Below, piece after piece: positions 44,699 through 55,032 of a stretch of 64,000 bases of DNA; positions within the stretch are counted from its first letter, which is position 1; each line of letters starts with the position of its first letter. The notes below the pieces were generated by a model. That model searched no databases and was not told the DNA's origin. It worked only from the letters and a program-made list of their open reading frames with translations. The DNA is taken from NCBI GenBank assembly GCA_963805405.1, contig CAWDUC010000014.1:46875-110874 (forward strand), given 5' to 3'. The position numbers and the translations under genes are program-made. The DNA comes from JAEUMG01 sp963805405 (lineage in GTDB: Bacteria > Pseudomonadota > Alphaproteobacteria > Rhizobiales > Aestuariivirgaceae).

Positions 44699-46100
44699 GA
44701 CTGCCTCCCCCATGGGCCATGGTCACCTCTGCCAGGCCCGACACGGCGCGCACAAACGCATCGCCGCGCACTTCGAAATTCGGATAATGATCGAACGACG
44801 CGCAGGCCGGCGACAGCAACACCACCCCGCCTCGTTTCTTGTCGCGCAGCGCATCCCGCGCCGCCGCTTCCACGGCTCGGTCGAGCGTGCCGCACATTTC
44901 GACCTGCGCTTTCCCGTCGAGCGTCTTGGCAAACTCATCTGCCGCCTGGCCAATGAGATAGGCCTTCACGATGCGCGGGAAGTATTCGCCGAGCGACGTT
45001 ATACCGCCGGTCTTGGCGATGCCGCCGGCGATCCAGTAGATGGTGTCGAAGGAAGCAAGCGCCTTCGCCGCTGCGTCCGCATTGGTCGCCTTGCTGTCAT
45101 TGATGAAGGCGATCGGGCCAATCCGGCCGATTTCCTGCATGCGATGGACAAGGCCCGGGAAGCTGTTCATCCCCGCTGCGATTTGATCGGTCGTCAGGCC
45201 GAGCGCATGTGCCGCTCCATAGGCCATGGCCGCGTTCTGCCAATTGTGCACACCCTTGAGCGCCGGCATCGCGCGCAGGTCGATCTGTGCGATCTCGCGC
45301 CCATTCCGGTGATGCCGAAGTATTCCGTCCGGTGCGGAGATGCCGTCGATCAAAGGCCGCAATACCGAGACCGGTATCTTCTCCATATCGCCTTGAAGGT
45401 TTCCGGCGATCGCTGCGCACCATTCGTCATCGACACCGACGAGCGCGCAATCGCCCTTGCCCTGCCTGGCAAACATGCGCCCCTTTACCGCTGCATAATT
45501 CTCCATCGTTCCGTGACGATCGAGATGGTCCGGCGTGATGTTGGTCAGGATTCCGGCATCAGGCCTGAGGCTCGGCATCAGGTCGATCTGAAATGACGAC
45601 AATTCAACGACATAGACGCGATCCTTGACCGGTGGCTTGAGCAGCAAAACCGCGGTTCCGATATTGCCGCCGATCTCGCAGTCGCGCCCCGCCGCCTTGA
45701 ACAGGTGTCCCGTCAGCGCCGTCGTCGTCGACTTGCCATTGGTGCCGGTGATCGCCACGAGTTTCGCACCGGTTCCGGCAATTTCGCGCTGAAACACTTC
45801 CGTATCGCCAATGACCGCAATGCCCGCCTCGCGCGCCTTCATGACCGTCCAGTGCGGCGTCGGATGCGTCAATGGCACGCCGGGGCTCAGGACCAGGCTG
45901 TCGAGCGTCTTGAAATCGACCTTGCGCAGATCGACGATGGGGAGACCCGCATCGCGGCCTTTCGCGGCCGAGTCTTCCGAATCATCCCAGGCGAGCACTT
46001 CGGCGCCGCCCTCTTTCAGCGACGCGATGCACGCAAGGCCGGACCGTGCCAGTCCGAAGACCGCGACCCGTTTGCCCTTGAATGTGCGCGCCGGAAACAA
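44682..46100 (-). CDS. murD: UDP-N-acetylmuramoyl-L-alanine--D-glutamate ligase MurD
   Basis: A 472-residue Mur ligase adding D-Glu to UDP-MurNAc-L-Ala. It begins KGKRVAVFGLARSGLACIASL. The ATP loop is VAITGTNGKSTTTALTGHLF, followed by NITPDHLDRHGTMENYAAVK and, in the C-terminal domain, VHRMQEIGRIGPIAFINDSK and LLSPACASFDHYPNFEVRGD. Between them lies the usual central domain. It is four bases from mraY and overlaps ftsW, within the uninterrupted dcw operon. Confidence 0.96.
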   Translation of the reverse strand: MFPARTFKGKRVAVFGLARSGLACIASLKEGGAEVLAWDDSEDSAAKGRDAGLPIVDLRKVDFKTLDSLVLSPGVPLTHPTPHWTVMKAREAGIAVIGDTEVFQREIAGTGAKLVAITGTNGKSTTTALTGHLFKAAGRDCEIGGNIGTAVLLLKPPVKDRVYVVELSSFQIDLMPSLRPDAGILTNITPDHLDRHGTMENYAAVKGRMFARQGKGDCALVGVDDEWCAAIAGNLQGDMEKIPVSVLRPLIDGISAPDGILRHHRNGREIAQIDLRAMPALKGVHNWQNAAMAYGAAHALGLTTDQIAAGMNSFPGLVHRMQEIGRIGPIAFINDSKATNADAAAKALASFDTIYWIAGGIAKTGGITSLGEYFPRIVKAYLIGQAADEFAKTLDGKAQVEMCGTLDRAVEAAARDALRDKKRGGVVLLSPACASFDHYPNFEVRGDAFVRAVSGLAEVTMAHGGGSHAHQS

Positions 46101-46104
46101 GGCC

Positions 46105-47193
46105 TCACCGCAATTTGAGAGTTGAGAGCCCGATCAGGGCCAAGACGAAAGCAATGATCCAGAATCGGATGACGATGGTCGGCTCGCGCCAGCCCTTCTG
46201 CTCGAAGTGATGATGCAACGGCGCCATGGCGAAGACGCGCTTGCCGGTCAGCTTGAACGATGCCACCTGCACGATGACGGAAGCGGTTTCCAGCACAAAC
46301 AGTCCACCGATCACACCGAGGACGATCTCATGCTTGGCGGCGACCGCGATCGCGCCGATCGCGCCGCCCAGCGACAACGAGCCTGTATCGCCCATGAAGA
46401 TCATGGCGGGCGGCGCGTTGAACCACAGGAAGCCGAGCGCCGCCCCGACGATAGCGCCGCACAATACCGCGAGTTCGCCCGTGCCTTTTACGAAGTGCAG
46501 TTGCAGGTAATCGGCAAAGACCGCATTGCCGACCAGGTAGACGATGAGCCCGAAGCTCGCCGCCGCGATCATCACCGGCACAATGGCAAGCCCGTCGAGA
46601 CCGTCGGTGAGATTGACCGCATTGCCCGCGCCGACGACGATGAAGATGCCGAACGGCAGGAAGAACACGCCGAGCGGAATGAGAATGTCCTTGAAGAATG
46701 GCACCGCGAGCGCTGTCGAAAGCGACTTGTCGCCGATCCACATGAAGCTTGCGATGGCGATGCCGGCAATGGCGACCTCGAGCAGCAGGCGCACCTTGCC
46801 GGAAAATCCGCTGGTGCTCGATTTGGTCACTTTCAGAAAATCGTCATAGAATCCGATCGCGCCGTAACCGAGTGTCACGAACAGGACCGCCCAGACATAA
46901 AGATTGCTGAGATCGGCCCACAGCAGCGTCGCGACAAAAATACCGGACAGGATCATGAGGCCGCCCATAGTCGGCGTGCCCTGCTTCTCGACGAGATGGC
47001 GTTGCGGCCCGTCGGTGCGGATCGGCTGTCCACGCCCCTGCTTTACCTTGAGGAGCGAGATGATGCGCGGTCCGAACAGGAAGATGAAGATCAGCGCGGT
47101 GAGGATCGCCATTCCGGTTCGCGTCGTGAGGTAGCGGAACACGTTGAGCGGCGCCAATTCGCCCGCAAGGCTGGTCAAAAGGTAATAGAGCAT
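46105..47193 (-). CDS. mraY: Phospho-N-acetylmuramoyl-pentapeptide transferase MraY
   Basis: A 362-residue integral membrane enzyme with about ten helices that attaches phospho-MurNAc-pentapeptide to undecaprenyl phosphate, giving lipid I. Catalytic aspartates are in the cytoplasmic loop YGAIGFYDDFLKV (DD pair) and in NLTDGLDGLAI. The substrate loops KQGRGQPIRTDGPQRHLVEK and GTPTMGGLMIL and the third Asp in MIFMGDTGSLSLGGA follow the family order. The MAPLHHHFEQKGWRE segment contains the conserved His cluster. It immediately follows murF with no gap. Confidence 0.97.
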   Translation of the reverse strand: MLYYLLTSLAGELAPLNVFRYLTTRTGMAILTALIFIFLFGPRIISLLKVKQGRGQPIRTDGPQRHLVEKQGTPTMGGLMILSGIFVATLLWADLSNLYVWAVLFVTLGYGAIGFYDDFLKVTKSSTSGFSGKVRLLLEVAIAGIAIASFMWIGDKSLSTALAVPFFKDILIPLGVFFLPFGIFIVVGAGNAVNLTDGLDGLAIVPVMIAAASFGLIVYLVGNAVFADYLQLHFVKGTGELAVLCGAIVGAALGFLWFNAPPAMIFMGDTGSLSLGGAIGAIAVAAKHEIVLGVIGGLFVLETASVIVQVASFKLTGKRVFAMAPLHHHFEQKGWREPTIVIRFWIIAFVLALIGLSTLKLR

Positions 47194-48607
47194 CTAGGAA
47201 TCCCTTCGCGCCTCCGGAAAGCGGGACTTGGCCGCTTCGACGATCGGACCCATACGGCTCCCCAAAGAGCCTTTGATCATCACCACGTCCCCGCCGCGCA
47301 AGCCATTCAGCAGCGCGTCCTTCAGCATGTCAGATGTTTCGGCATAGACCCCGCGGCGCATGCCGGGCGTCTTTTCCCACAAATTCCCCATCAATGGGCC
47401 GCAGGCATATAGGGCATCGACCCGGGCCTCGTCCACCGCTTTGGCAAGCTCGGCATGGAGCTTGGGGCCCTGCTCGCCGAGTTCCAGCATGTCCCCCAAA
47501 ACCGCGATCCGCCGGCCTCCCGGCCCCGTCTTGGTGTGTCCCAGAAGGGCGAGCGCTGCACGCATGGAAGCCGGATTGGCGTTGTAGCTTTCATCGATCA
47601 GCGTGAACTCGCCATTGGGCGCCTCCAGCCTGAAACGGACCCCGCGCCCCTTGGCTGGCGCCGCCGTCGCAAGCGCCAGCGCGGCGCGTGCCAGGTCGGC
47701 GCCGACCAGCTTCACCGCACCAAGAACCGCAAGGCTGTTCAATGCATGGTGCTCGCCTGGAACGCCGAGCTTGTAGATGATGGTTTCGCCGAGAATATTC
47801 GCCGTCACGCAGGAGCACTCGCTGTGCAGCGCAATGCGCTCGAGACGTATCTCCGCCGTCTCATTCCGGCCGAAGCCGATGATCCGCTCGCATCCCGCTT
47901 GACGCGCCGCTGTCGCGAGCTTTTCGTAGAATTCAAAATCGCGATTGATCAGCGCCGTGCCGCCCGGCTCAAGTCCGAGGAAGATTTCCGACTTCGCATC
48001 GGCAATTTCGGCAAGCGATGCGAAGTGACCGAGATGGCTCGCCGCGACCGTCGTGACGATCGCCACATTGGGCCGGACCATCTTCGTGAGCGGCGTGATC
48101 TCGCCGGCATGGTTCATACCGATTTCAAATACGCCGAAGGCGCATTCGCGCTGCATACGCGCGAGCGTAAGAGGCACGCCCCAGTGATTGTTGAAGGAGG
48201 CCGCCGATGCATGCGTGAGGCCCGATTGCGAAAGACCGAGCTTGAGCAATTCCTTGGTGCTCGTCTTGCCGACGCTGCCGGTGACCGCGATGACCTGCGC
48301 AAGCGAGCGCGCCCGCGCCGCGCGGCCCATATTTTCAAGTGCTTCCAAGGGGTCTGCGACCACGAGCAGCGGACCCGCTGCTTCCATCTCTGCCGTCGGC
48401 CGCGACACGATCGCGAGGCCGGCGCCTCCCTTCAAGGCGGTGACGACGTAATCGTGCCCGTCCTGGCGCTCTCCCTTGATCGCAACGAAGATTTCGCCCG
48501 GAGCCGCGGTGCGACTGTCGATCGACACGCCGGTGAAATTCTTCGCCGGACTGCCGCGGATCACACCTCCGGTCGCGTCCACCAGCTCATCGATCGTCCA
48601 CAATGGT

Positions 48608-48615
<8 letters not shown>
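47194..48615 (-). CDS. murF: UDP-N-acetylmuramoyl-tripeptide--D-alanyl-D-alanine ligase MurF
   Basis: A 473-residue Mur ligase adding D-Ala-D-Ala to the tripeptide precursor. It begins MAEPLWTIDELVDATGG. The ATP loop is VIAVTGSVGKTSTKELLK, then NHWGVPLTLARMQ, FEIGMNHAGEI and, in the C-terminal domain, LIDESYNANPASMRAALALL and VLGDMLELGE. ATG 48615 overlaps the end of murE by eight bases; the longer frame to 48702 lies inside murE and is rejected. The adjacent ddl product supplies its dipeptide substrate. Confidence 0.96.
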
Positions 48616-50071
<1,456 letters not shown>

Positions 50072-50077
50072 GGTGGA

Positions 50078-51781
50078 TCAGTCGTCCTCCACCTTGCCGG
50101 CAAGCGCCTGCTTCTCCTGCTTCTCGAGCGCCTTGCGGTCTTCGTCCGTGAGGATCGGTTCGATGCCGAGCAGAGGCGCGATCCGCGATATCACCTTGCC
50201 TGCGGTCGGCACCGCATTCCAGCCCGAGGTCGCCTGGCCGAAAGTGCTGGGCGTCGGCTGCGGGTCATCGAGCATGATGAGGAGCACATAGCGCGGCGCT
50301 TCCATCGGGAAGCCACCGATGAAGGACGTCAACCGATGGTTCTTGCTGTAGCGGCCATTGATGACTTTCTCGGCTGTTCCGGTCTTGCCGCCCACGCGAT
50401 AGCCGATCGCATCCGCTTTCTTCGCCGTTCCCTCGATCACATTGAGGCGGAAAAGGTGCCGCATGATCTCGCTGGTCTTGGGCTTTACCACCTGCTGGGC
50501 GAGCCCGTCGGCGGTTGCGCGATCGCGTTTGAGGAAGGTCGGCGTAATCAGTCGGCCGCCATTGAGAAGGCTCGCTACCACCGCGACACCCTGGAGCGGC
50601 TGTACGGCAAATCCGTGGCCGAAAGCGGCCGTTGCGGTCACCAGCCTGCCCCAGCGCGGCGGCAGCAATGGCTTGGCCGTTTCAGGCACTTCCGTGATCA
50701 ATCGGTCGAACAATCCCACCTTGCGCATGAATTGCTGGTGGCGCTCCGGCCCCACTTCGAGCGCCATTTTGGCGGTGCCGATATTGGAAGAATGGGTGAA
50801 GATTTCGGGCACCGTGAGAACCCTGTGCAGCCCATGAAAATCATGGATCGCATGGCGGCCGATCACCAACGGAAAGCGCGCATCGTAGCGGCTCGCAAGA
50901 GTGGCCGTGCCATAATCGAAGCACATGGCGAATGTGATCGCCTTGATGACCGAGCCCAGTTCATAGACCCCGCTCATCATCTGGTTCTGCTGCCGAGACG
51001 TGAGTTTCTTGTCCAACGCGTTCGGATTGAAATCGGGCAGCGAGACGAGGCCGACGACCTCTCCGGTATCGGCATCGAGGACCACCGCGCCGCCCGCCAG
51101 GGCCTTGTACTTCGTGACAGCCTGGCCGACCTCGTCGGCGAGTACATGCTGCACGCGAATGTCGATCGAGATCTGCGCCGGGTATGCAGACTGTGTCTCG
51201 GGATCGGCGAGCGAAGCGGTATAGAGCGCACCCTGGTCGTCGAGATACTTCTCGATGCCGGCGATGCCTTTGGAATCGAGATCGACATAGCCGAGCACAT
51301 GGGCGGCAAGCCGGCCCATCGGATAGACGCGCTTGGTCTCGTTGACGAAGCCGATGCCGGGAATGCCGAGATCGAAGACCGCATCGCGTTCGGCCGGGCT
51401 CATCTCGCGCTTCAGCCATGCAAAGCGGTTTGGCTGGCTGAGTTTGGCGCGTAATTGCTTTGCGTCGAGATCGGGAATATTCGCGGTGAGGAGTTCGACG
51501 GCCTCGTCGATGTCGATGATCTTCTTAGGATCTGCAAAGAGCGATGGAACCCGCACGTCGCTTGCGAGCAACACGCCATTGCGATCGACGATGTCGGGCC
51601 GCGGGAGGCGCGCTTCGATCGGTGCGCGCGCTTCCGGCGGTTCGCCGAGATTGGGCAGTACGGTCAGCGCCACGAGCTGCCCGCTGATCGCGAGGAACGC
51701 CAAGGCGAACCCTATGCCGATGAGGCGCAGCCGGTTCTGCCCGGCGAGCCGGCGCGGTCCTTCCCCGCCTGTCTCCCCCAT
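50078..51781 (-). CDS. ftsI: Septal peptidoglycan transpeptidase FtsI (PBP3)
   Basis: A 567-residue class B penicillin-binding protein that cross-links septal peptidoglycan with FtsW. A cytoplasmic start and one transmembrane helix (LIGIGFALAFLAISGQLVAL) precede the pedestal domain. The transpeptidase motifs are SVIK in YELGSVIKAITF (nucleophile Ser), SSN in FTHSSNIGTAKMAL and KTG in YRVGGKTGTAEKV. It follows ftsL after four bases. The length and motif order are those of alphaproteobacterial FtsI. Confidence 0.96.
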   Translation of the reverse strand: MGETGGEGPRRLAGQNRLRLIGIGFALAFLAISGQLVALTVLPNLGEPPEARAPIEARLPRPDIVDRNGVLLASDVRVPSLFADPKKIIDIDEAVELLTANIPDLDAKQLRAKLSQPNRFAWLKREMSPAERDAVFDLGIPGIGFVNETKRVYPMGRLAAHVLGYVDLDSKGIAGIEKYLDDQGALYTASLADPETQSAYPAQISIDIRVQHVLADEVGQAVTKYKALAGGAVVLDADTGEVVGLVSLPDFNPNALDKKLTSRQQNQMMSGVYELGSVIKAITFAMCFDYGTATLASRYDARFPLVIGRHAIHDFHGLHRVLTVPEIFTHSSNIGTAKMALEVGPERHQQFMRKVGLFDRLITEVPETAKPLLPPRWGRLVTATAAFGHGFAVQPLQGVAVVASLLNGGRLITPTFLKRDRATADGLAQQVVKPKTSEIMRHLFRLNVIEGTAKKADAIGYRVGGKTGTAEKVINGRYSKNHRLTSFIGGFPMEAPRYVLLIMLDDPQPTPSTFGQATSGWNAVPTAGKVISRIAPLLGIEPILTDEDRKALEKQEKQALAGKVEDD

Positions 51782-51785
51782 CGCC

Positions 51786-52136
51786 CTACTCCATCTTCAT
51801 CAGGATATCGCCGATCGTATCCTTGCCCGGCTCTTCGAGCTTGATGGCCGGCCCGCTCGGGATACGCGCGATGAGCTCCTGTTCGCTTACAAACTGATCG
51901 GCCTTGAGCGGCTTCAGGCCAAGCTGGCTTTCGGCCAGGGCCTGCAATCGCGATGGCTGCGTAAGATTGCTCCATTCGGCATCGAGCAATTTCATCGCCT
52001 CGCGCTCTTCGCTGATTTCTGCCTTGGTCCTGCCGATTTGCCGCTCCGTGGCGCGCATCCGATGCTCGAGCGAATAGAGCACGAAGGCCGAAACCAGCGC
52101 GGTCAACACGAGAAAGGCATTGAACAGTCTCAGCAT
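51786..52136 (-). CDS. ftsL: Cell division protein FtsL
   Basis: A 116-residue bitopic protein with an N-terminal transmembrane helix (LFNAFLVLTALVSAFVLYSL) followed by a coiled coil (HRMRATERQIGRTKAEISEE) and the segment LDAEWSNLTQPSRLQALAE, typical of alphaproteobacterial FtsL. It forms part of the FtsQLB complex that activates septal synthesis. The ATG shares a base with the rsmH stop (TGATG). Sequence conservation in this family is low; position and topology support the call. Confidence 0.93.
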   Translation of the reverse strand: MLRLFNAFLVLTALVSAFVLYSLEHRMRATERQIGRTKAEISEEREAMKLLDAEWSNLTQPSRLQALAESQLGLKPLKADQFVSEQELIARIPSGPAIKLEEPGKDTIGDILMKME

Positions 52137-53143
52137 CAGTGCCGCTCCTCGGCGATACGCTTCACGCCGAGCGCGTCCTCATCCAGTGGAAAGGCGGGCG
52201 CTTCGGTGCGGACGGCGGCGCGCAATTTCGCCGAACGCGCCCGCGGGTTCCGCGCAATTTCCGCGTCGCTCGCCTCCCGGTGACCCTTGAAGATCAGGGA
52301 GAAACTTGGAGGTGGTCCAGATACTTCCGGCGCATGCCGCGAAGGCCCACCGGTCTGCCCGGCGCGCTCGGCAAGGAAGCGCTTCGCGATCCGATCTTCG
52401 AGCGAATGGAAGGTGATGACGGCCAACCGTCCCCCGGGCCGCAGCAACCGCTCTGCGGAGGCGAGACCTTCCGCCAATTCTTCGAGTTCGCGATTCACAT
52501 GGATGCGCAAGGCTTGGAAGGTGCGTGTCGCGGGATGGATGCGGCCCTTGGGTCCGCCCGTCGCCTTCGACACGATCTCCGCCAGGGCGAGTGTCGTCAG
52601 GATCGGTGATTTCTCGCGCGCCTTTTCGATCGCGCGTGCAATCGCGCGGGCGTGATGTTCCTCGCCGAGCACGCCGATGATCCGCGTGAGCTGCGCATAA
52701 GGAGCCTTGTTGACGATATCGGCGGCGCTTGGGCCTTCGCGGCTCATGCGCATGTCGAGCGGCCCGTCCTTGGCAAAGGAGAAGCCGCGCTCGGCTTCGT
52801 CGAGCTGCATCGAGGAAACCCCGATATCGAGGACGACGCCGTCTACCCGGTCGATGCCGAGCCCCGACAACAGCGCCTCCATGTCGGCGAAGCGCCCTTC
52901 GAGCAACGTCAGTCGTCCGGGAAAGGCAGCCAGCAAAGCCGCACCCGCCACGATTGCCGTCGGATCGCGATCAATCGCGCAAACCCGCGTATCGGCGGCA
53001 TCGAGAATGGCGCGGCTATAGCCGCCTGCCCCGAAGGTGCAATCGACCACGATCTCGCCGTCCTTGGGGTTGAGCGCCTCCAGCATCTCGGCGCGCATCA
53101 CCGGGACATGTCGCGCTATATCGCCGGAAACCATCGACATCAT
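52136..53143 (-). CDS. rsmH: 16S rRNA m4C1402 methyltransferase RsmH (MraW)
   Basis: A 335-residue SAM methyltransferase that modifies C1402 of 16S rRNA and heads the dcw operon. It begins ARHVPVMRAEMLEALNPKDG, with SAM motif VVDCTFGAGGYSRAILDA, then VVLDIGVSSMQLDEAERGFSF and KDGPLDMRMSREGPSAADIV. The C-terminal HPATRTFQALRIHVNRELEE and FHSLEDRIAKRFLAE segments are characteristic. ATG 53143 was chosen just ahead of the conserved start; two further ATGs (53140, 53134) are nearby, and the frame extends upstream without support. The mraZ gene that usually precedes it is missing; a divergent cupin gene is there instead. Confidence 0.95.
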   Translation of the reverse strand: MMSMVSGDIARHVPVMRAEMLEALNPKDGEIVVDCTFGAGGYSRAILDAADTRVCAIDRDPTAIVAGAALLAAFPGRLTLLEGRFADMEALLSGLGIDRVDGVVLDIGVSSMQLDEAERGFSFAKDGPLDMRMSREGPSAADIVNKAPYAQLTRIIGVLGEEHHARAIARAIEKAREKSPILTTLALAEIVSKATGGPKGRIHPATRTFQALRIHVNRELEELAEGLASAERLLRPGGRLAVITFHSLEDRIAKRFLAERAGQTGGPSRHAPEVSGPPPSFSLIFKGHREASDAEIARNPRARSAKLRAAVRTEAPAFPLDEDALGVKRIAEERH

Positions 53144-53246
53144 GACTGGGACATAGGGTGAATGAGCGGTTAACCGAAAACCGACATTGCCCCCGACAGC
53201 ATTAATAAATAGTTTCCTCCGGCGAACATTGAGGGAGGATCGATCG

Positions 53247-53606
53247 ATGAAAAAAGCCCGGCATTTCAAGGCGTCCGGCATGCCGTTCGAAGCATTTGGA
53301 GGGCCGCCCGGCAACGCGACGATTGCCCGGCTCATCGGAACTGAGGACAGCGCCACAATGGGTGCGGGCGTCGCGGTCTTCGACGGCTGCTCGATCGAAT
53401 GGACGGTGCTTTACGACGAAGTCATCGTCGTCCTCGAAGGCACTTTCCGCTTGAAGCTCGGCAAGGACTTTTCCGAGACTCTCGAAGCCACACCCGGCGA
53501 TGTGATCTGGCTGCCGGAGCACACGCCTTTGCGCTACGAGGGCGACGGCGCCAAGGTTTTCTACGCGCTCTATCCCGTTGATTGGCGTAAGCGCCATGCC
53601 CTTTGA
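53247..53606 (+). CDS. Cupin-domain protein, EutQ-like
   Basis: A 119-residue single-domain cupin. The beta-barrel motif region SIEWTVLYDEVIVVLEGTFRL and ATPGDVIWLPEHTPLRYEG resemble the ethanolamine-utilisation protein EutQ, though the metal-binding His residues of standard cupins are largely replaced (WTVLYDE, PEHTPL). GGGAGG lies six bases before ATG 53247. The following aminotransferase gene starts inside its last codons (11-base overlap), so the two are coupled and probably act in one amine-related pathway. Enzymatic role unknown. Confidence 0.82.
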   Translation: MKKARHFKASGMPFEAFGGPPGNATIARLIGTEDSATMGAGVAVFDGCSIEWTVLYDEVIVVLEGTFRLKLGKDFSETLEATPGDVIWLPEHTPLRYEGDGAKVFYALYPVDWRKRHAL

Positions 53607-54951
53607 GCTTGACCGGGACCGCCTGGCCCGCCTGCGCCGGCGCGAGGATCGCGCTTTCCACGCCCGCATCCCGAAATCCTTGAAACTCTGGAAGAAGGCC
53701 AAGAGCCTTATGCCCAATGGCGTGCCGATGAGCTGGATGCTCGGCCTCCACCGCCACGCGCCGGTCTTCGCATCGAAAGGCGACAAGGCCTGGTTCACCG
53801 ATGTCGACGGCAATCGCTATCTCGACATGAACCTGTCTGACCTGAGCGCCACCACTGGCTTCGGCCACCCGGCCATCACGCGCGCACTGGCGCGTCAGGC
53901 GGCACGCGGCGCCCAGTTCCTGTTGCCTGCGGAGGATTCGATTGTCGTCTCGGAACTGCTCAAAGAGCGCACCGGGATGCCCTTCTGGCAGTTCACGCTC
54001 TCGGCCTCGGGCGCCAACGCGGAAGCCTTTCGTCTCGCCCGCCTTGCCACCGGCCGCCGCCGCATCGTCATGTTCGACGGCAAGTATCACGGCCATTTCG
54101 ACGAAGTCCTGGTCAAGCAGTCGGGCCGCAGCGCCAGGCCGTCATTGCTCGGCACTTCGCCCGCCTCGGGTCGTGACGTGACGATCATCCCCTTCAACGA
54201 CGCGGACGCGCTCGCCGCCGAATTGAAGCGCGGCGATGTCGCCTGCGTCATCACCGAGCCTGCCCTCACCAATGTCAATCTCGTCTTGCCCGATCCGGGT
54301 TTCCACGACGTCTTGCGCAAGCTCACGCGCAAGCATGGCAGCCTGCTGGTCATCGACGAAGCGCATACCATGCAGATGGCCTATGGCGGCCTCACCCGCC
54401 TCTATGGGCTATGGCCCGACATTCTCACCACCGGCAAAGGCTTCGGCTCCGGCATTGCGCTTGGCGCCTATGGATTGAGCGCCAAACTCGCGAAGCTTGC
54501 CGCGGACAATCTCGACCTTGGTCCCGGATCAACCTCGCCCGGTATCGCGACTGGGGGCACCACTTATGCCAGCGCTCTATCGCTTGCCGGTGTCCGTGCC
54601 GCGCTCGAGAAGGTATTGACCGAAACCGGCTATCGCCACTGTGCGCGATTGGGATCTCGCCTTGCCGACGGCATCGACCGCGCCATCGTCGAGCATGACC
54701 TGCCATGGAAGGCGCAACGCCTTGGCGGCCGTTCCGGCATATCGATGACACCGTCACATCCGCGCAATGCGCTCGACGCCGCTTCGACCATCGATGTCGA
54801 GCTGATCGATGCGCGCCGCGTCTTCATGGCCAATCGCGGCGTGTGGGAGGCGATCGCCACCGCCGGCCCCCAGGCGGGCTTCGCCCACACGCCTTCCGAC
54901 ATCGACCATTATGTCGCGGTCTTTTCATCCTTCCTCGACGAGATCGTCTAG
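53596..54951 (+). CDS. Class III PLP aminotransferase, glutamate-1-semialdehyde aminomutase-like
   Basis: A 451-residue class III aminotransferase. Key segments are MPNGVPMSWMLGLH near the N-terminus, the PLP-phosphate loop TLSASGANAEAFRLAR, the FDGKYHGHFDE cofactor motif, the pyridine-binding Asp in LLVIDEAHTMQ and the Schiff-base Lys in ILTTGKGFGSGIALG. It resembles HemL but the EAHT motif and long N-terminus place it with catabolic amine transaminases. It overlaps the cupin gene by 11 bases and is followed by an old-yellow-enzyme-type flavoprotein after 81 bases. A related aminotransferase is at the left end of the window. Substrate unknown. Confidence 0.87.
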   Translation: MPFELDRDRLARLRRREDRAFHARIPKSLKLWKKAKSLMPNGVPMSWMLGLHRHAPVFASKGDKAWFTDVDGNRYLDMNLSDLSATTGFGHPAITRALARQAARGAQFLLPAEDSIVVSELLKERTGMPFWQFTLSASGANAEAFRLARLATGRRRIVMFDGKYHGHFDEVLVKQSGRSARPSLLGTSPASGRDVTIIPFNDADALAAELKRGDVACVITEPALTNVNLVLPDPGFHDVLRKLTRKHGSLLVIDEAHTMQMAYGGLTRLYGLWPDILTTGKGFGSGIALGAYGLSAKLAKLAADNLDLGPGSTSPGIATGGTTYASALSLAGVRAALEKVLTETGYRHCARLGSRLADGIDRAIVEHDLPWKAQRLGGRSGISMTPSHPRNALDAASTIDVELIDARRVFMANRGVWEAIATAGPQAGFAHTPSDIDHYVAVFSSFLDEIV

Positions 54952-55032
54952 AATCCCCTGCCCCATGTGGGGAGGGGTTAGGGGTCGGGGTTCGTACTAC
55001 CCTCCCACCAAGCTTGCTGGTAAACCGCGGCT

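Noticed and set aside
43526..44956. 476-residue plus-strand open frame
   Set aside because: Antisense to ftsW and the end of murD; rich in Arg/His/Gln/Asp without any motif.
46207..47412. 401-residue plus-strand open frame
   Set aside because: Antisense to mraY and the end of murF; no family resemblance and shadow-like composition.
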